Part shown: in pieces, positions 48,285 to 60,072 of the stretch | How positions within the stretch are numbered: position 1 is the first letter of the stretch | How the letters are laid out: every line of letters starts with the position of its first letter | Made by a program: the position numbers and the translations under genes | The notes under the pieces: generated by a model | What the model saw: only the letters and a program-made list of their open reading frames with translations | Databases searched by the model: none | Told to the model about the DNA's origin: nothing | Origin: Papaver somniferum | Lineage: Eukaryota > Streptophyta > Magnoliopsida > Ranunculales > Papaveraceae | Reading direction: 5' to 3' | Assembly: GCF_003573695.1 (NCBI RefSeq) | Contig: NC_039361.1 | Location: forward strand, 42,865,673-42,929,672 | Length of the DNA: 64,000 nt

Positions 48285-49306
48285 ATGAGGATGACATTGC
48301 TACTTCTTTCTTTCTTGCATTTTGTGTTGGCCGAATCTATTTTAATTTGGTTGAGAACCATATTGTACTGTGGTGTATGTGTGTGTTGAGACTACCCCTA
48401 TTTGGATTTTCTTATTTCCAACATGTACTCATAAAATAAAAAAATAAAAAATGTTTTGGATTCCCGACAATGATATTCTTACAAAGCCGGGCTTTTGGTC
48501 TTATACCAAATCCAAATCCAAATCCAAAGCCTATTCCAATAGCAAATATCGGGTCGGCTAGAGAGTATCTCATAAATATATTGCATAGGTTTTACGCCAG
48601 CCTGTCGACCACCTGAGTTTATTTTGAACTCTATACTGTCAGTCAGTTATCTCATCCTTTCATCTATTAATCTACAAAAGTTCATTTTATAAGAATATAT
48701 TTTTATAAATAATTTTGGTTGATTATATATCTGCATTTTTGGAAAAAAAATATACTATAATTGTTTTCATTTTAGCTAAAAAAATGCCAATATAGCTGAA
48801 TTTTTTCATTTTAGCTAAAAATAAGTCAAATTAAAAAAGTAATAATATCTCTACATTGTTGAGTTTTGTTTACAACCCTGATCCTCTTTCTACCTACAAG
48901 TGTCCCGCACATGCGTACACACGTGCAAGCTAGATCCGGGTCCATTACTTTTAGACGTAAATTAGTATCTTATGGTATTTCTCATCAAACAATTCAAGTA
49001 CTAATATGCCCTCCTATTATTTATTTCTCATCACTTACATCACCATTGAACAAGCGCAAAATAGTCAAACTGAAATTTACAAATTCAAATTACTGTTCAT
49101 GTACAATACTAAGGGGTGTTCCCTTTATAATAGTAATAGATAAAAGAAGACTTCCACAGGGTATTACAACTGCAATAAGAGGTGAAGAGAAGAAACCAAG
49201 ACTTCCAAAAGGTATTACGATTGCAATAAGATGGTCGGTGGTGTACTAAGGATTAGAGATATAAGGTATGTTTCCTACACTAACCTTGCATATTTATTGG
49301 GTCATT
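48285..49306. other. AGO1 3' UTR and intergenic spacer
   Basis: AAT/AATAAAA-like A-rich runs near 48430-48452 could carry the poly(A) signal. A 28-30 bp degenerate direct repeat (AGACTTCCACAGGGTATTAC and GACTTCCAAAAGGTATTAC) sits at about 49148 and 49200. The 127-codon frame 48866-49249 has no recognisable domain. Confidence 0.5.
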
Positions 49307-49314
49307 ATTGTGAG
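49307..49314. repeat. 8 bp target-site duplication, left
   Basis: ATTGTGAG, identical to 50651-50658. Confidence 0.92.
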
Positions 49315-50650
49315 TAGAGCTGGCAAACGGGCGGGCCGGGGTTTGCCCGTTACGGGTTCCACGGGTTCGGGTTAATACGGGTTGAAACCCGCGGGTTAAA
49401 ATTCTTCATGGGTTGTCATTTCTTTAACCCGTGCCCGTAACGGGTTGAACCCGCGGGTTCACGGGTTAGCCCGCTCATGACTCAATTCAGAAATCTCATT
49501 AATCTAACGGTTCTGATTCCCCTCTTCTCTCACCTACAAAGCCTAGCCTATCTATCTTTTTCTGCCTCGTGTTTCTCTTCTCTCCGAAACTCTTCACAAG
49601 CCAAAATTCTACTCAAAAAAAAAAAAAAACATTTTCTTCTTCTTCTCTCTAATCCATCTTCTATATCACGAACAGATCCTTATGAACCAAAATCATTTTC
49701 TTCTTCATCTCTCTAATCCATCTGCGTTGTATCTCATCTTAGTACTATGTAATTATGCGCTAAGCTTGAACATCCATAATACTATGTTGTCGGGATGGAA
49801 GCATGGAACAAATGAGAAAAACAGAAAGACCAAACAATATCATTGTTCCATAGATATCTTCTTACAGTAATCATCCCACAATAGAAACTACACAGACCAA
49901 CCTTTTTACTTGCATAGTTATCACAAATTCACAATGAATGAGTGAATGAATGAAAGCTTTAGGGAAACAGTAAAACAAGGGTGTATGTGAATTTACATTA
50001 CTGAATATCCAAATGTATCAGCAAATGAAAATTCTGTAATCATCAGCAACTTTGGTTCCAACATTCAAGTAGTTGACATCAACGACATTGTCTCCCAGAT
50101 CCTGTGGTTATAAAACAAACAAAAAAAACTTAAAAAACATAGTCAATTCAATCAATTTCCAATACACAGTCAAATGTTGACCTTCGTAGATTTTTCTGAC
50201 GATATGGGCATATCCTGGAATGAGATCTTCGTAAATGATTCCTCCTGGATGGGCATCAAGGACCACCAGCACTCCTATAAATAGGAAAACAGATTAACTA
50301 ACACATCAATTCATGATGGTTTCTGTTCTTTAGCCAAATTATATCATCAAATGCACTTATAGGACATGGAATTTCTACTGTTCCCTTTGCATTTTGCACA
50401 CATGAAAAGGATTACATTTCATCTGATGTTTAAGTTTCTGTGATTCCCCAGACAAATAAGTGCAACTCAGTCACGGGTTTACGGGTTGAACTCGCGGGTT
50501 CACGGGCCGGGACGGGTTAACCCGTTTACTCACAAGCCGACATTTCTCAAACCCGAACCCGGCTTGTTTCAAAACAAGCCGAACCGGGTTCGGGTTTTCA
50601 TGGGCCGGACACGGGTTAACCCGCGGGTTTTGGCTTGTTTGCCAGCTCTA
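49315..50650. mobile_element. Non-autonomous hAT-type DNA transposon, 1,336 bp
   Basis: Terminal inverted repeats TAGAGCTGGCAAAC (49315-49328) and GTTTGCCAGCTCTA (50637-50650) with a perfect 8 bp target duplication. 8 bp duplications and A/GAGNTGGCAAA-type ends are hAT hallmarks. Both subterminal regions are packed with ACGGGTT/AACCCG motifs on both strands (49330-49475 and 50470-50625), as expected for transposase-binding repeats. No transposase (no hAT dimerisation domain) is encoded, so movement would need a helper element. Confidence 0.92.
50018..50274 (-). pseudogene. Possible captured gene fragment inside the hAT element (two exons)
   Basis: On the minus strand an exon-like block 50274-50182 is flanked by TTTATAG| and |GTCAAC. 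A second block 50101-50018 is flanked by CCACAG| and ends in a stop. The first can be read as LDAHPGGIIYEDLIPGYAHI and the second as DLGDNVVDVNYLNVGTKVAD, but these two frames do not join in phase; the in-phase joins give ECWWSLMPIQ...-DLGDN... or a quick stop. The blocks look protein-like yet I do not recognise the source gene. It could be a host gene piece captured by the transposon. Confidence 0.35.
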
Positions 50651-50658
50651 ATTGTGAG
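50651..50658. repeat. 8 bp target-site duplication, right
   Basis: ATTGTGAG, matches 49307-49314. Confidence 0.92.
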
Positions 50659-51640
50659 GTTCAACAATTCTAAATCAATAATCCATGAATTAAAACCTAC
50701 GAAGTTTTGCATTAACGAAAGAAAACGACTTTCTATAACTTCATGAGAACATGAAGGATTCAGTTTTCTTGTAATCGAGTTTTTAAAAATGACTCTGATA
50801 TATATTTTTTTTCTGATAATAACTTTGTTGCTAACAAAATTTCCAACCCATATCGCCTGTATAATCACCCATTAATTTTACTCGTTATCAAAATTTTATT
50901 AACCCTAAAATCTATATAACGTCTATCCATATGATTGATAACATATCATGCTTTAAAAAAAAACAAAAAACAAAAAAAAAAGATAAAAAAAAATCAAACT
51001 ATCAGACCGAATGAACCCACCCGCCACACGGCCACAGGCGCCCATGAGCATAGACAGGGCGGTAGTGCGGTACATACTAGGCAATAGGCTACGGGCCAAT
51101 ATTAACACGACTCATACAGTACAACGTCCCGCTTTAGCCCACCACTATACTCTTTTGATTGAGGGTCTCATCAATTCACGTGTCAATTTTGCGCTCACGC
51201 CTCAGAATAACGACAAGAAAGGAAAGAAAAAAAGAATCCCAATAAAAAGCAAAAGAAACCAAAATAAAATAAAAAAGGAATAACATCACATCACGGAACG
51301 TCCTAATCGTCTACCCTATCTATAAACCGTTAGATCATCCTCACAATTCAAACCTACGGTATCACATGGAGAGCACAATTAAAGACCACACAATTTACGG
51401 AACCACACTAACCTAGTTTTATGCGGAAAAAAAGAATAAATAAAAAAAAGAAGCAAAAAAAAGACTCTTCTCGAATATATCAAATAATTACCCCTACTAC
51501 CCCCACCGTTAACTCTAGTCAAAACCTAACCACGGTTATTCCGTAATTCGTACTTTTCTCCAAAACCCTAGACTATTTCAGATCCCAACACGTGTAAAAC
51601 ATAAACGGCTAAGATCCGTGCACAAAACGAAACCTTCACT
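50659..51640. other. Upstream region of the cyclophilin gene
   Basis: A-rich; no supported gene. Two small open frames (50569-50868 minus, 51011-51283 plus) have no domain. The proximal promoter of the cyclophilin lies at its right end. Confidence 0.5.
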
Positions 51641-51648
51641 TATATAAA
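51641..51648 (+). promoter_or_regulatory. TATA box of the cyclophilin gene
   Basis: TATATAAA, 103 bp before the start codon. It predicts transcription from about 51670 and a 5' UTR of about 70 nt (A-rich, CAAAAGCAAACAAACC). Confidence 0.65.
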
Positions 51649-51743
51649 ATCACAAGGAGCTCAAGGAAAAAATCAAAAGCAAACAAACCAGCAAACAGTG
51701 ATTAAAAAAACCAGAGAGACAACCCAAAACCTAGAAAAAAATC

Positions 51744-52259
51744 ATGGGAAACCCTAAAGTTTTCTTCGACATGACCATCGGTGGAAATCCTGCCGGACGG
51801 ATCGTCATGGAGCTGTACGAAGACTGTGTTCCTCGTACTGCTGAGAATTTCAGAGCTCTTTGTACCGGCGAGAAGGGTGTTGGTAAGAGTGGTAAACCAC
51901 TACACTACAAAGGATCTAGTTTCCACAGAGTGATTCCTGGATTCATGTGTCAAGGAGGTGATTTCACTGCTGGGAATGGTACCGGTGGTGAATCAATCTA
52001 TGGTTCTAAGTTTGCTGATGAGAACTTCCAGAAGAAGCATACTGGTCCTGGAATTTTATCCATGGCTAACGCTGGTCCTGGAACTAATGGATCTCAGTTT
52101 TTCATCTGTACTGAGAAGACTGCCTGGTTAGATGGTAAACATGTCGTTTTTGGACAAGTTGTTGAAGGTATGGATGTTGTTAGAGCTATTGAGAAGGTTG
52201 GATCTGGCAGTGGAAAGTGCGCCAAGCCAGTCGTTGTTGCCGATTGTGGTCAGCTTTAA
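51744..52259 (+). CDS. Cytosolic cyclophilin, peptidyl-prolyl cis-trans isomerase (CYP18/CypA type)
   Basis: 171 aa, no intron, start [14 protein letters not shown], end VVADCGQL. A single cyclophilin domain with all key active-site residues: R62, F67, M68, Q70, W128 and H133 (equivalent to human CypA R55, F60, M61, Q63, W121, H126). W128 confers cyclosporin binding. The seven-residue plant insertion is at 48-54 (KSGKPLH), and C40 and C168, the redox-sensitive pair of divergent-loop cyclophilins, are present. No signal or transit peptide, so cytosol/nucleus. It isomerises Xaa-Pro bonds and assists folding and signalling. Intronless structure is usual for this plant clade. A TATA box and A-rich leader indicate a functional promoter. 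Confidence 0.97.
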   Translation: MGNPKVFFDMTIGGNPAGRIVMELYEDCVPRTAENFRALCTGEKGVGKSGKPLHYKGSSFHRVIPGFMCQGGDFTAGNGTGGESIYGSKFADENFQKKHTGPGILSMANAGPGTNGSQFFICTEKTAWLDGKHVVFGQVVEGMDVVRAIEKVGSGSGKCAKPVVVADCGQL

Positions 52260-54155
52260 TTTTACTCTCAGAGAATGATAATAATAATCTAGGGTTTGGG
52301 ATTTAGGGAGTTTGATCCTGGGGATCATGAGGTTCTATCTGTTTTTCTTTTTCTAGGGTTTTTATCTTTTGATGTGTTTTACTAGCGTTAATTTCCTCAG
52401 GTGGGTGGTGGTGGTGGTGGTGGTGTGGGTCTATTTTCTTTGTTAATGGGATGTGAATGCTTAATGATGATGAACTATTTTCTATAAATAACTTTGGATT
52501 TTATCATTATTATTTTTTTGATCAGATTTTTTTTATCTTATGATCTGTGTATTCTTATGATCTGTTGATTCTGAATGTTGTTAAATTTACTGTTAAAAAC
52601 ATTGCGGTCTTTTTCATGATGACCTGATTGTTTGTTGGCATCTCGTGTAATTTCATGGAATTGAATGCTATTTCTGGTACTGGTGGGTTGTGTATGTTGT
52701 TGTTTTGGAAGGTACCAAGCTATATCCCTAGTCTAGTCTATTTTCAGGACCTTTAAACATGTCCCATAAGATTTATTTTCATCAAATTGATTGCAGTCTG
52801 TTAAAATCTATTGCTGCTGCATTGTGCCTAATTGCTAATGAAGATGGTTGTTGTTTGAGTTGGTAGTTCAATGTGTATCATGTTGTTTTTAAGTCATGCT
52901 TCAGTTCCTTCATATCTCTAGTCCACCTTGAAACTTTCCTTGCATCACCTGCTTTCCAAATTTGTTACCTTGCAAACCAGCCAAGTTCATTCTTCATCAG
53001 TCTCCCAATAGTGCCTCCTTCGATGTCCAAGGTAGTGTTGGGATGCTCAAACTGTCTTCCATGAATCATCTCCTCCTCCTTGGCCATCTCCTCCCCCTAG
53101 CATCCCTTCTTTCCACGACCTAAATCCTCCCCCTTCTTTATATTTCTCGAGATTTCTGAAGATAACTTGAAAGATTTTCGATCTGACAAGATTGTTACAC
53201 TATCCCTCTCCATCTGCCTCTTCCCCTTATCTTATGCACATGGCTTCTTGCTGATCTCTTTCCACTCCTTCAGAGTTTGCTTTTTCTAATTATTCTTCTT
53301 GTTTAGCTTTTGTTAATCTGGCTTATTGGGTCTAGTTTGATCAACTATCATGATTATGTTTAGGAAATAACACAGGAAGAACATGGGAAGGAGGGAATTG
53401 TGATGCGCGAAAATAAGTGGGACAAAAGAGCTGCTGGTATTGATTAGAGCGCTCCAATACTTCTGTTAGCTTGTAATTAGGATAAAAAAACCATGAGGTT
53501 CTTATTTAACTTTTCTACTTACAGATTACATGGTTAACTAGTGTAGTAAACCTGCCTATCAACCTGATTTATCTTGTTGTCTCAGTTGCTTGACGTTTTT
53601 CTGCAATATTGAATTCCAAACTCGAGAACCTGGGACAAAATCCTTGTAGAGACACTGGTTCTGGTTTTTGTTAGTTTCATAACCTTAAGTCATGCAACCT
53701 GCACAGTCTGATCTTGATGCACAACAATAACCTTGTGATGGTCTAGGCGACCTATTTCCACAGTTAGATAATCCTCATAGTTAACAGAAAGAAAAATTCC
53801 CTTTGATGTACTTTCACTTAAACCGTTGTATGTATCCCAAGTCAGCATCTATCTCCATAGTATGACATCCCAGGTCTTCAGAAATCATAATGAAACTTCA
53901 TAAACAGGGGCATGTCGCCAGAGTAATCATACATATTAGTAAATTGCTGGAACAACTCAATGAAGCAAATACAAAATCTGAAGAGTCTAACACAACAATC
54001 ATTCAAGAAGATAAGGAATACAACACCTAAAAAAACAGATATTTGAATTCACGGCTACTACAAGGGCGGTGGTGGATGTTCTGGGTAACAATATCTTATT
54101 ACATATAAATGTCATTTTAGCAGCGCGACTTGACCGCCGGTAAAGACCACTAAAC
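52260..54155. other. Cyclophilin 3' UTR and convergent intergenic region
   Basis: The cyclophilin 3' UTR probably runs to about 52500 and includes a GGTGGT tract at 52401-52425. The DJ-1 gene's 3' UTR enters from the right. Between them only short frames are seen. A minus-strand stretch around 53090-52950 can be read as EEEMIHGRQFEHPNTTLDIE, but I cannot assign it. Confidence 0.5.
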
Positions 54156-55941
54156 CTATAGCAGGATTACTCCATCGCCAGTCTTGTCTAAATCCCAGGT
54201 ACCTGACACTTGAATTCCAAGAACTGACATCAATTGAGAAATGAATTGTGCATTCCCACGCCAAGTGGCTCCACTGACCAAATTACCATCTGTATAGCAA
54301 GTGTCTAATGAACTAGGCTCGACCCATATCCCCCCTGCCATTACCACATTCAACTTCACTGATGGGTGTGCTGTACATTTCTTTCCCTACGGCACGCAAA
54401 AAACATGCAAGTAATTTACTTATTGACTCAGCTAAGGAGAATCCAACTTGCTTTAACAAATATTGGTGTGTGCATAGCGGCGCAAGCAGTGCTGCAATGT
54501 GTTAAGCTGTAAACTAGCCAGATCAGTACTAAAGTTGTGGAAATATGTATTGGTTCTTAAAAGTTCTGTAGCCAGATTTGCTGGTTGGTAAAGGTTTCAA
54601 AAGTGTATGTCAGTATGTACCTTCAAAGCATCTGCAAAAGATAGAATCATTTGCCCATGACCCGTGGATCCAACTGGTTTTCTTGCATCGGTGAATCCTT
54701 TTACTAAAGTAAGTACATCCTCATTCACTGAGAGGTACTCTGGAGCTTGGCCACCGGGAAGAACAAGTGCATCATAGCTGGAAGAATCTAAACCTTCAAA
54801 GGTTTCTGTGAGGGGGAAATTATAACCTGTCTTCCCACTGTACGTTTGATTGCCTGGATGAAACTCATGGATAACTGTTGGGCAGGTTTCACCTGCTTTC
54901 TTGTCAGGGCACACCGCATCAACGTGACATCCAAGAGCTTGCAGAGCTTGAAATGGCACCATTAGTTCCAATTCTTCAGTAAAATCCTAGAAAAAAGAGA
55001 ACTTCAAGATTCAGTTGTAGAGAACTAGGCTGAGATTACGAACATGGAAGATATAGTGGAAGCAGTTCGGAGTCTAGCTGAATGCTTACCCCACAAAGGA
55101 ATAAAATCCGTTTATTATCTGCACCAGATACTTTGCAACCCAGGGTTTCCAAGAATAGAGAGATAAATTTCGGATTTGCTACATATGAGACTCCCGATAC
55201 AAGATTACCATCGATAGCATAACCACCAGGACTATCTGCTGGAACCCAATGAGCGCCTGCAGCGATTACTACAGCCTTCAAAGAAGGATAAGCCGTCAAC
55301 GTTCGACCCCTCAGTAAGTCACCAGCTGCCAAGATTAACGATCCGTGACAAATGGATGCAATTGGTTTCCCTGTCTGTGCATATTTTTTGGCTAGTTCCA
55401 CAACAGATTGAATCCCAGCAAGATATTCTGGTGCCCTTCCTCCGGGGATGAGAAGCCCATTGTATTCGGTTGGTTCAACTTCATCAAATGTAGCATTCAA
55501 TGTGAACTTATGGCCTGCTGTCTCAGAAAATGACTGCAATAGACCATGTTGCATGCATTTAGCCTTAGTTCATCTTTTATGTGAAACGCAGGAAATAATT
55601 TAGCGTTGTATTAGTACCCGGTGAACGAAAGGCTGAAAAATAGAAGTATGCACGTAGTCACCAGCTTTCTTTCCAGGGCAAACTGCATCAACTTTTAATC
55701 CGAAAGCCTCCAATGCTTGAAATGCTACTTTCGCCTGTAAAACACAACAATCACTTGTAAAAATAATCAAACTACCCGAATAAACAATCTGACACGGTAT
55801 TTACAGACATTGCACACATTTAGCAATGGATACGTTTTCTAACTTCATTTTTCTTAGTTCATCATCATCAATTACCTCAAATTCTTCCATATGATCTCCA
55901 CATATCATAAGAACAGATTTTTGAGCTGGAAAAAAAACCAT
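54156..55941 (-). CDS. DJ1D: DJ-1 homologue D-like, tandem DJ-1/PfpI domains, 5 exons
   Basis: Exons (minus order): 55941-55876, 55734-55618, 55533-55090, 54986-54621, 54386-54156. GT-AG introns in phase 0; 407 aa. Domain 1 (~8-200) has [18 protein letters not shown] and the nucleophile elbow [10 protein letters not shown] with C123-H124. Domain 2 (~205-395) repeats the fold ([10 protein letters not shown]), but its elbow reads GSTGHGQM: Gly318 stands where the family has Cys, with His319 kept. Plant DJ-1D proteins are reported glyoxalase III/deglycase-like or stress-protective enzymes using this Cys (family knowledge), so only domain 1 should be catalytic (inference). The C-terminus extends about 15 residues past the usual LGIQVS end ([15 protein letters not shown]). 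Frame and splice sites are intact, so it is probably expressed. Confidence 0.9.
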
Positions 55942-56015
55942 TATGGAAGGATAGAAGAAAAATGAGTGAAAGTGAGGATTTATCTGGTTTGAACTACTCG
56001 GTGGATAAAGAGATC

Positions 56016-56025
56016 CCTATAAATA
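56016..56025 (-). promoter_or_regulatory. Possible TATA element of the DJ-1 gene
   Basis: The minus strand reads TATTTATAGG, about 75 bp upstream of the ATG at 55941. Weak by sequence, reasonable by position. Confidence 0.3.
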
Positions 56026-56029
56026 ATAA

Positions 56030-56321
56030 GTGGCCTTCAAAAGTTTTACATTATTGGGGGGCAACAAAACTTGAAAAACGTGGTGTCTAGAACGTAGTAA
56101 AGACAATATTAGGTGGAACACTGCGATACACTTTTTGTTTCATCCGGAATGATAAGAGCGTCTAGTTGGGAATGGTACAATATCTTTTTTATTGGCACCA
56201 GCAAAAGTTTACCGGTCTGGTGGTGTGGTACCCAAACCTTTTATTGCAGCAAATGTGGTACCCAAACCTTTTATTGCAGCAAAAGTGTACCGGTGGTGTG
56301 GTACACAAACCTCTTATTGTT
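56030..56321. repeat. Spacer with short direct repeats
   Basis: A 28 bp motif GGTACCCAAACCTTTTATTG + CAGCAAA occurs twice in tandem (about 56228-56283), with a third diverged copy ending CCTCTTATTG at 56319. No gene. The frame 56113-56427 arises from these repeats. Confidence 0.6.
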
Positions 56322-57090
56322 CAATCTATCAAACAAAAATAAATGTGTTTTGCTCCATATGGTGGCTATAAATGTGCCTTTTACAGTAATTAAGGGCTCT
56401 CATTTTTTTGAAAATGTTGGAAAGTGAATGAGATTTAACAAAAACAAATGTGTTTTGATCCATCTGGTGGCTCTAAATGTGCCTTTTAGAGCGATCAAGG
56501 GTTCTCATTTTTCTGAAAATGCTGGAAAGTGAATGAGATAAATCGTGGCTCAAAATATATCCTTCTTTCACGCCCCAATCCAACGTTGGAAATTCAACTT
56601 CTATCTATCTAACAAAAACAAATGTGTTTTGCTCCATCTGGTGGCTCTAAATCGTGGCTCAAAATACACCATTCTTTCACGCCCCAATCCAACGTTGGAA
56701 ATTCAACTTCTATCCCTAAATGCAATGCGGTACACAAAGGAGGAGTTTCCAAAGATAACGTGCCATTTACTCCCATTTATATCAATTATCAATTTCCAAA
56801 AATTACATGCTTTATATCAATTCCATGTATTATCTTCTGATATGCAAAAAGATATGGCTGTTCTTCTTCCAAATCCTCCCATTACTGGCCAGTTACAGAA
56901 ACCATAAGCAAAATCATGATATGTTACATTGAATTCCTTTGATTCATCTATCTTACCAAACAGATGGTTTTGTAACCATCTGATGGCTGTAAATGTGTCT
57001 TTTAGAGCCATGGACGACTCTTATTTTACAAAATTTGGTGGAAAAGACAAATCCTGGCTGAAAATGAATCCCCTTTCCAAGCCCTAATCT
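56322..57090 (+). repeat. Dispersed repeat family, block 1 (direct, ~4 units)
   Basis: Units contain AACAAAAACAAATGTGTTTT, then GCTCCATCTGGTGGCTCTAA and ATGTGCCTTTTACAGCGATC, then ATTTTTCTGAAAATGCTGGA. Starts at about 56330, 56428, 56608 and a diverged copy at 56948. A longer tail (CACGCCCCAATCCAACGTTG ... GCAATGCGGTACACAAAGG) follows two of the units. Same family as 61079-61735 and, inverted, 63096-63545. Short frames here are repeat by-products. Confidence 0.8.
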
Positions 57091-58531
57091 GACGGGAGAG
57101 ATTCTTTCACTCATTCTTTCTCTTCGGTTACAAAATTTAATGAACGCCGCATTAAAATCCAATTAAGCCCTATATTAGGGATTTTCTTCTCCTCCCGTTG
57201 TTCGCCGGTTACACAAGCCGTTATCAAAAGATTCAAAACCATTATTTGAAACATTCAATCCCTTAGATTCATACCTGATAATCAATCTCTGACGTTACAG
57301 GAACCCCCTTGAATGTTCAACTACATAAATCTCAACATAATCTTCCCAGGTTTCTCCGTTTTTTTCTTCAGCATGCTCTCTCAAAAAAACCAGGTAACTA
57401 CTGTCTTAGTCTGGATTTTATTTTAGATTTTTATTCGATCGGTATATTTGATTGGATAGGTAAACAACTCAGAGACTATCAAATATGTATACCTAAAACT
57501 AAAGTAAGTATTCTATTTAGGGAATGAAGAAGAACACGATACTCTCTAAGTATCCTCCAAATGAAGGAAAATCACGATGCCTCCATTTTTTTCTCAATCT
57601 TTGTTATCAGTTTTTTCTCTCATCGGATACTTTCTGCAGAGGAGAACAATAGAAGAAGAAGATTGGTGGATAGTCATGCTAAACGAGTAGTAAGTATTAT
57701 CGTTATGTAAAATTAGTGAAGAATGGTAATTCTGAAATTTCAGAATTATTTTGTTTTTGCTTCATGACGGCTTTCTTTTCTGTTGATAGATCAAAACTGA
57801 AGGGTCGGGGTTAAGAGTGAAGGACTAAGAAGATGGAGATGTAGTATGAACATTAATCACCAGCAATTTCAAGACCTACAAGTGCAGAAAACAATGTATC
57901 ACTTCTTTCTGTAAAAAAAATTTCTTTCTTTTTTCAAATTCTTTGCTGCTTTTTGCATCTGTTTGCTCAAAGGTCTAAATTCCAATTATTACTTGAGAGT
58001 TTGGGTTTATGGGGATTAGTCTTATAACCCCTTGAGGCCTTGCGAGTTTAGAGATTGATAGTACAGTATAATAGTCTTATAAAGCTGAGATTCATGGGTT
58101 TACATGACCAGAAATTGGTTCTACTATCTAATGGCTTAGATGACTAGAGGATTGAAGAATATTGGTTTCTTGATTAACACTTATCTCTATTTTGCTTGCT
58201 TATGTTTTTCTCAAATCTGAAGGGTAAAAAATGAATATACTGAATCTTAAATATCTTGATTTATGGGCTGTGACCTCTTCCTGAGAAGTCATTGTATTTA
58301 TCTAAAATACATGTATATGATTTATATGGATTGTTACTCACTCATTTAGGACTAATTCAGGTAAAGATCAGCAGCTTACCACGGCCTCACAAGCCATCTC
58401 TTGCTTGAACTAAGGTCCGTGTTTCACAATGCTTTTTAAGAGTCCGATTAAATTTTGTTTTACTTTGCATATTATTATTCTTCAGTTTTTTACTATTTCA
58501 AAGTGACTTGCAAGACTGTCCAAGCTTTAAG
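57091..58531. other. Gene-poor stretch, possible relic transcribed unit
   Basis: No intact coding frame. The part 57270-57400 (TGATAATCAATCTCTGACG ... CAACTACATAAATCTCAACA ... CCAGGTAACTACTG) parallels 61735-61870, where the second repeat block ends. The two places therefore share ancestry beyond the short repeats. An AAACCAG|GTAACT donor-like site at 57392 is seen. Confidence 0.4.
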
Positions 58532-58750
58532 GATGATGTATTGAACGATATTGTTTCGAGATGGAAAGGCACTTGCATGGCCCGGGATGATTACAGAAAA
58601 TCTCACCTTAGAAGGTTAAATGGTGAGTTATATCACTTGCATGGCCCGGGATGATGTATTGAACGATATTGTTTCGAGGTGGAAAGGCACTTGCATGGGC
58701 CTGGATGATTACAGAAAATCTCACCTTAGAAGGTTAAATGGTGAGTTATA
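58532..58750 (+). repeat. 118 bp direct duplication with coding look
   Basis: Copy 1 58532-58649, copy 2 58650-58750. Both can be read DDVLNDIVSRWKGTCM and DDYRKSHLRRLNGELY in the plus direction. The junction falls in CACTTGCATGGCCCGGGATG, a motif also present inside the unit. Immediately after, from about 58832, another open piece reads NFATWLRKSRINIEKLLAPE. I do not recognise the protein; it may be a relic exon of a gene or transposon. Confidence 0.6.
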
Positions 58751-60072
58751 TCTCTTATATTGTATGTCCAAACGCCCAAACTCAGTGGCTATAAAGGTGC
58801 ATCTACTGTCTACATTTTTTCGTTGTTGTAGATAATTTTGCAACATGGCTAAGAAAATCTAGAATAAATATCGAAAAATTGCTCGCACCAGAAATAATAG
58901 TACGTCATGCTATTCGTTGGGCCTCTGAAATGATTTATTACACTACATTTGTAATAACGCAAACGGAATTATCTTTGCCACATATGTAAACCTACATAAA
59001 TTAAGGTCTAAATAAGACCTCCATATGAGAATTTTTAAGACCCACTGTTCAAGAAGTGGATATATTTGTAAACGATAGATTTTCCCAGTCAAAGGTGCTA
59101 GGATTAATCATCGGCGATTATCGATATTGCTGTGCTTCTGTCACCTTTTTTTTGGTTTTATTGATTTCTTAGAATATCGACAAACTCTTCTATCTAGATC
59201 GACTGACCATGCTCATCTCATCATGTTATATTGTTTGCACAAAAAGCATGGTTTGTCTGGCTTATATATTACTAGCTTAGTTTCTTCTAGGACAACAAAA
59301 TCTCCAATTGTTGAAACCAAAACAGAAAGGACCTGACCTCTGGCAGGTAATTTTCCACTATTTTGCTCGCTCATTAGTCATGCTATACCTTGGAACAAAG
59401 TAGCCATCTGCACAGATGCAACTTTCTCTCTTATGCATCTCTTTTAGGCCAAAAAATCTTTATGATTTCTTTAGGTCCAACGAAATTTATATATTTCCCA
59501 TTGTTTCATTGCCAGATTTCTTTTCCTTCACTATTTTCATGGGGGGACCAAACACTGACCATCCAAAAATTAACTTTATGCAAGTAACTTTTCTACTCTG
59601 AAGTGATAGACCTTAGCGGCAACACCATATTTGCTGCGTTGGATAGTTAAGTCTATCTATCGTATTGTCCGCGCAACTGGATCGGACGCAGTTAGGATGG
59701 CAGGGGTATACTAACTTCTTTTTATCTTTGATGAAATTGGCATCCTTGAGTCGATTGAAACAAATTCCAGTGCCTCCATCCTAAGTTTCAAGGAACCTAT
59801 ATTTTGTGTTGATGTATACCTACTCCATATTGTATTGGCACCAGGAATAGGGAAAAAGTAAGGTGAATGGATATTGATAATATTTTGAAAATGTCAGGAC
59901 TACCAAACAGCCCATCCCTCGAGTCATGTGCTTGCAACGGCCAAGGATCAATCTGACCCTGATATAGAAGATGAAACACCCACCAAAAAAGCCAGTTTAG
60001 CGCGTAATATGTCAGCCTCCAAAAAAATAGGATTACCAGTGGCATAAATATGCCTGCTTTCTGATATATATC
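58751..60072. other. Gene-poor stretch
   Basis: Short frames only (59127-59336, 59390-59587, 59416-59601 plus; 59797-60045 minus, hydrophobic). None has a recognisable motif. Confidence 0.45.

Noticed and set aside
48866..49249. 127-codon plus-strand frame right of AGO1
   Set aside because: No domain, no splice context, spans short direct repeats; likely chance.
56817..57162. Minus-strand small frames right of the DJ-1 gene
   Set aside because: They lie in repeat block 1 and recur with the repeat units elsewhere.
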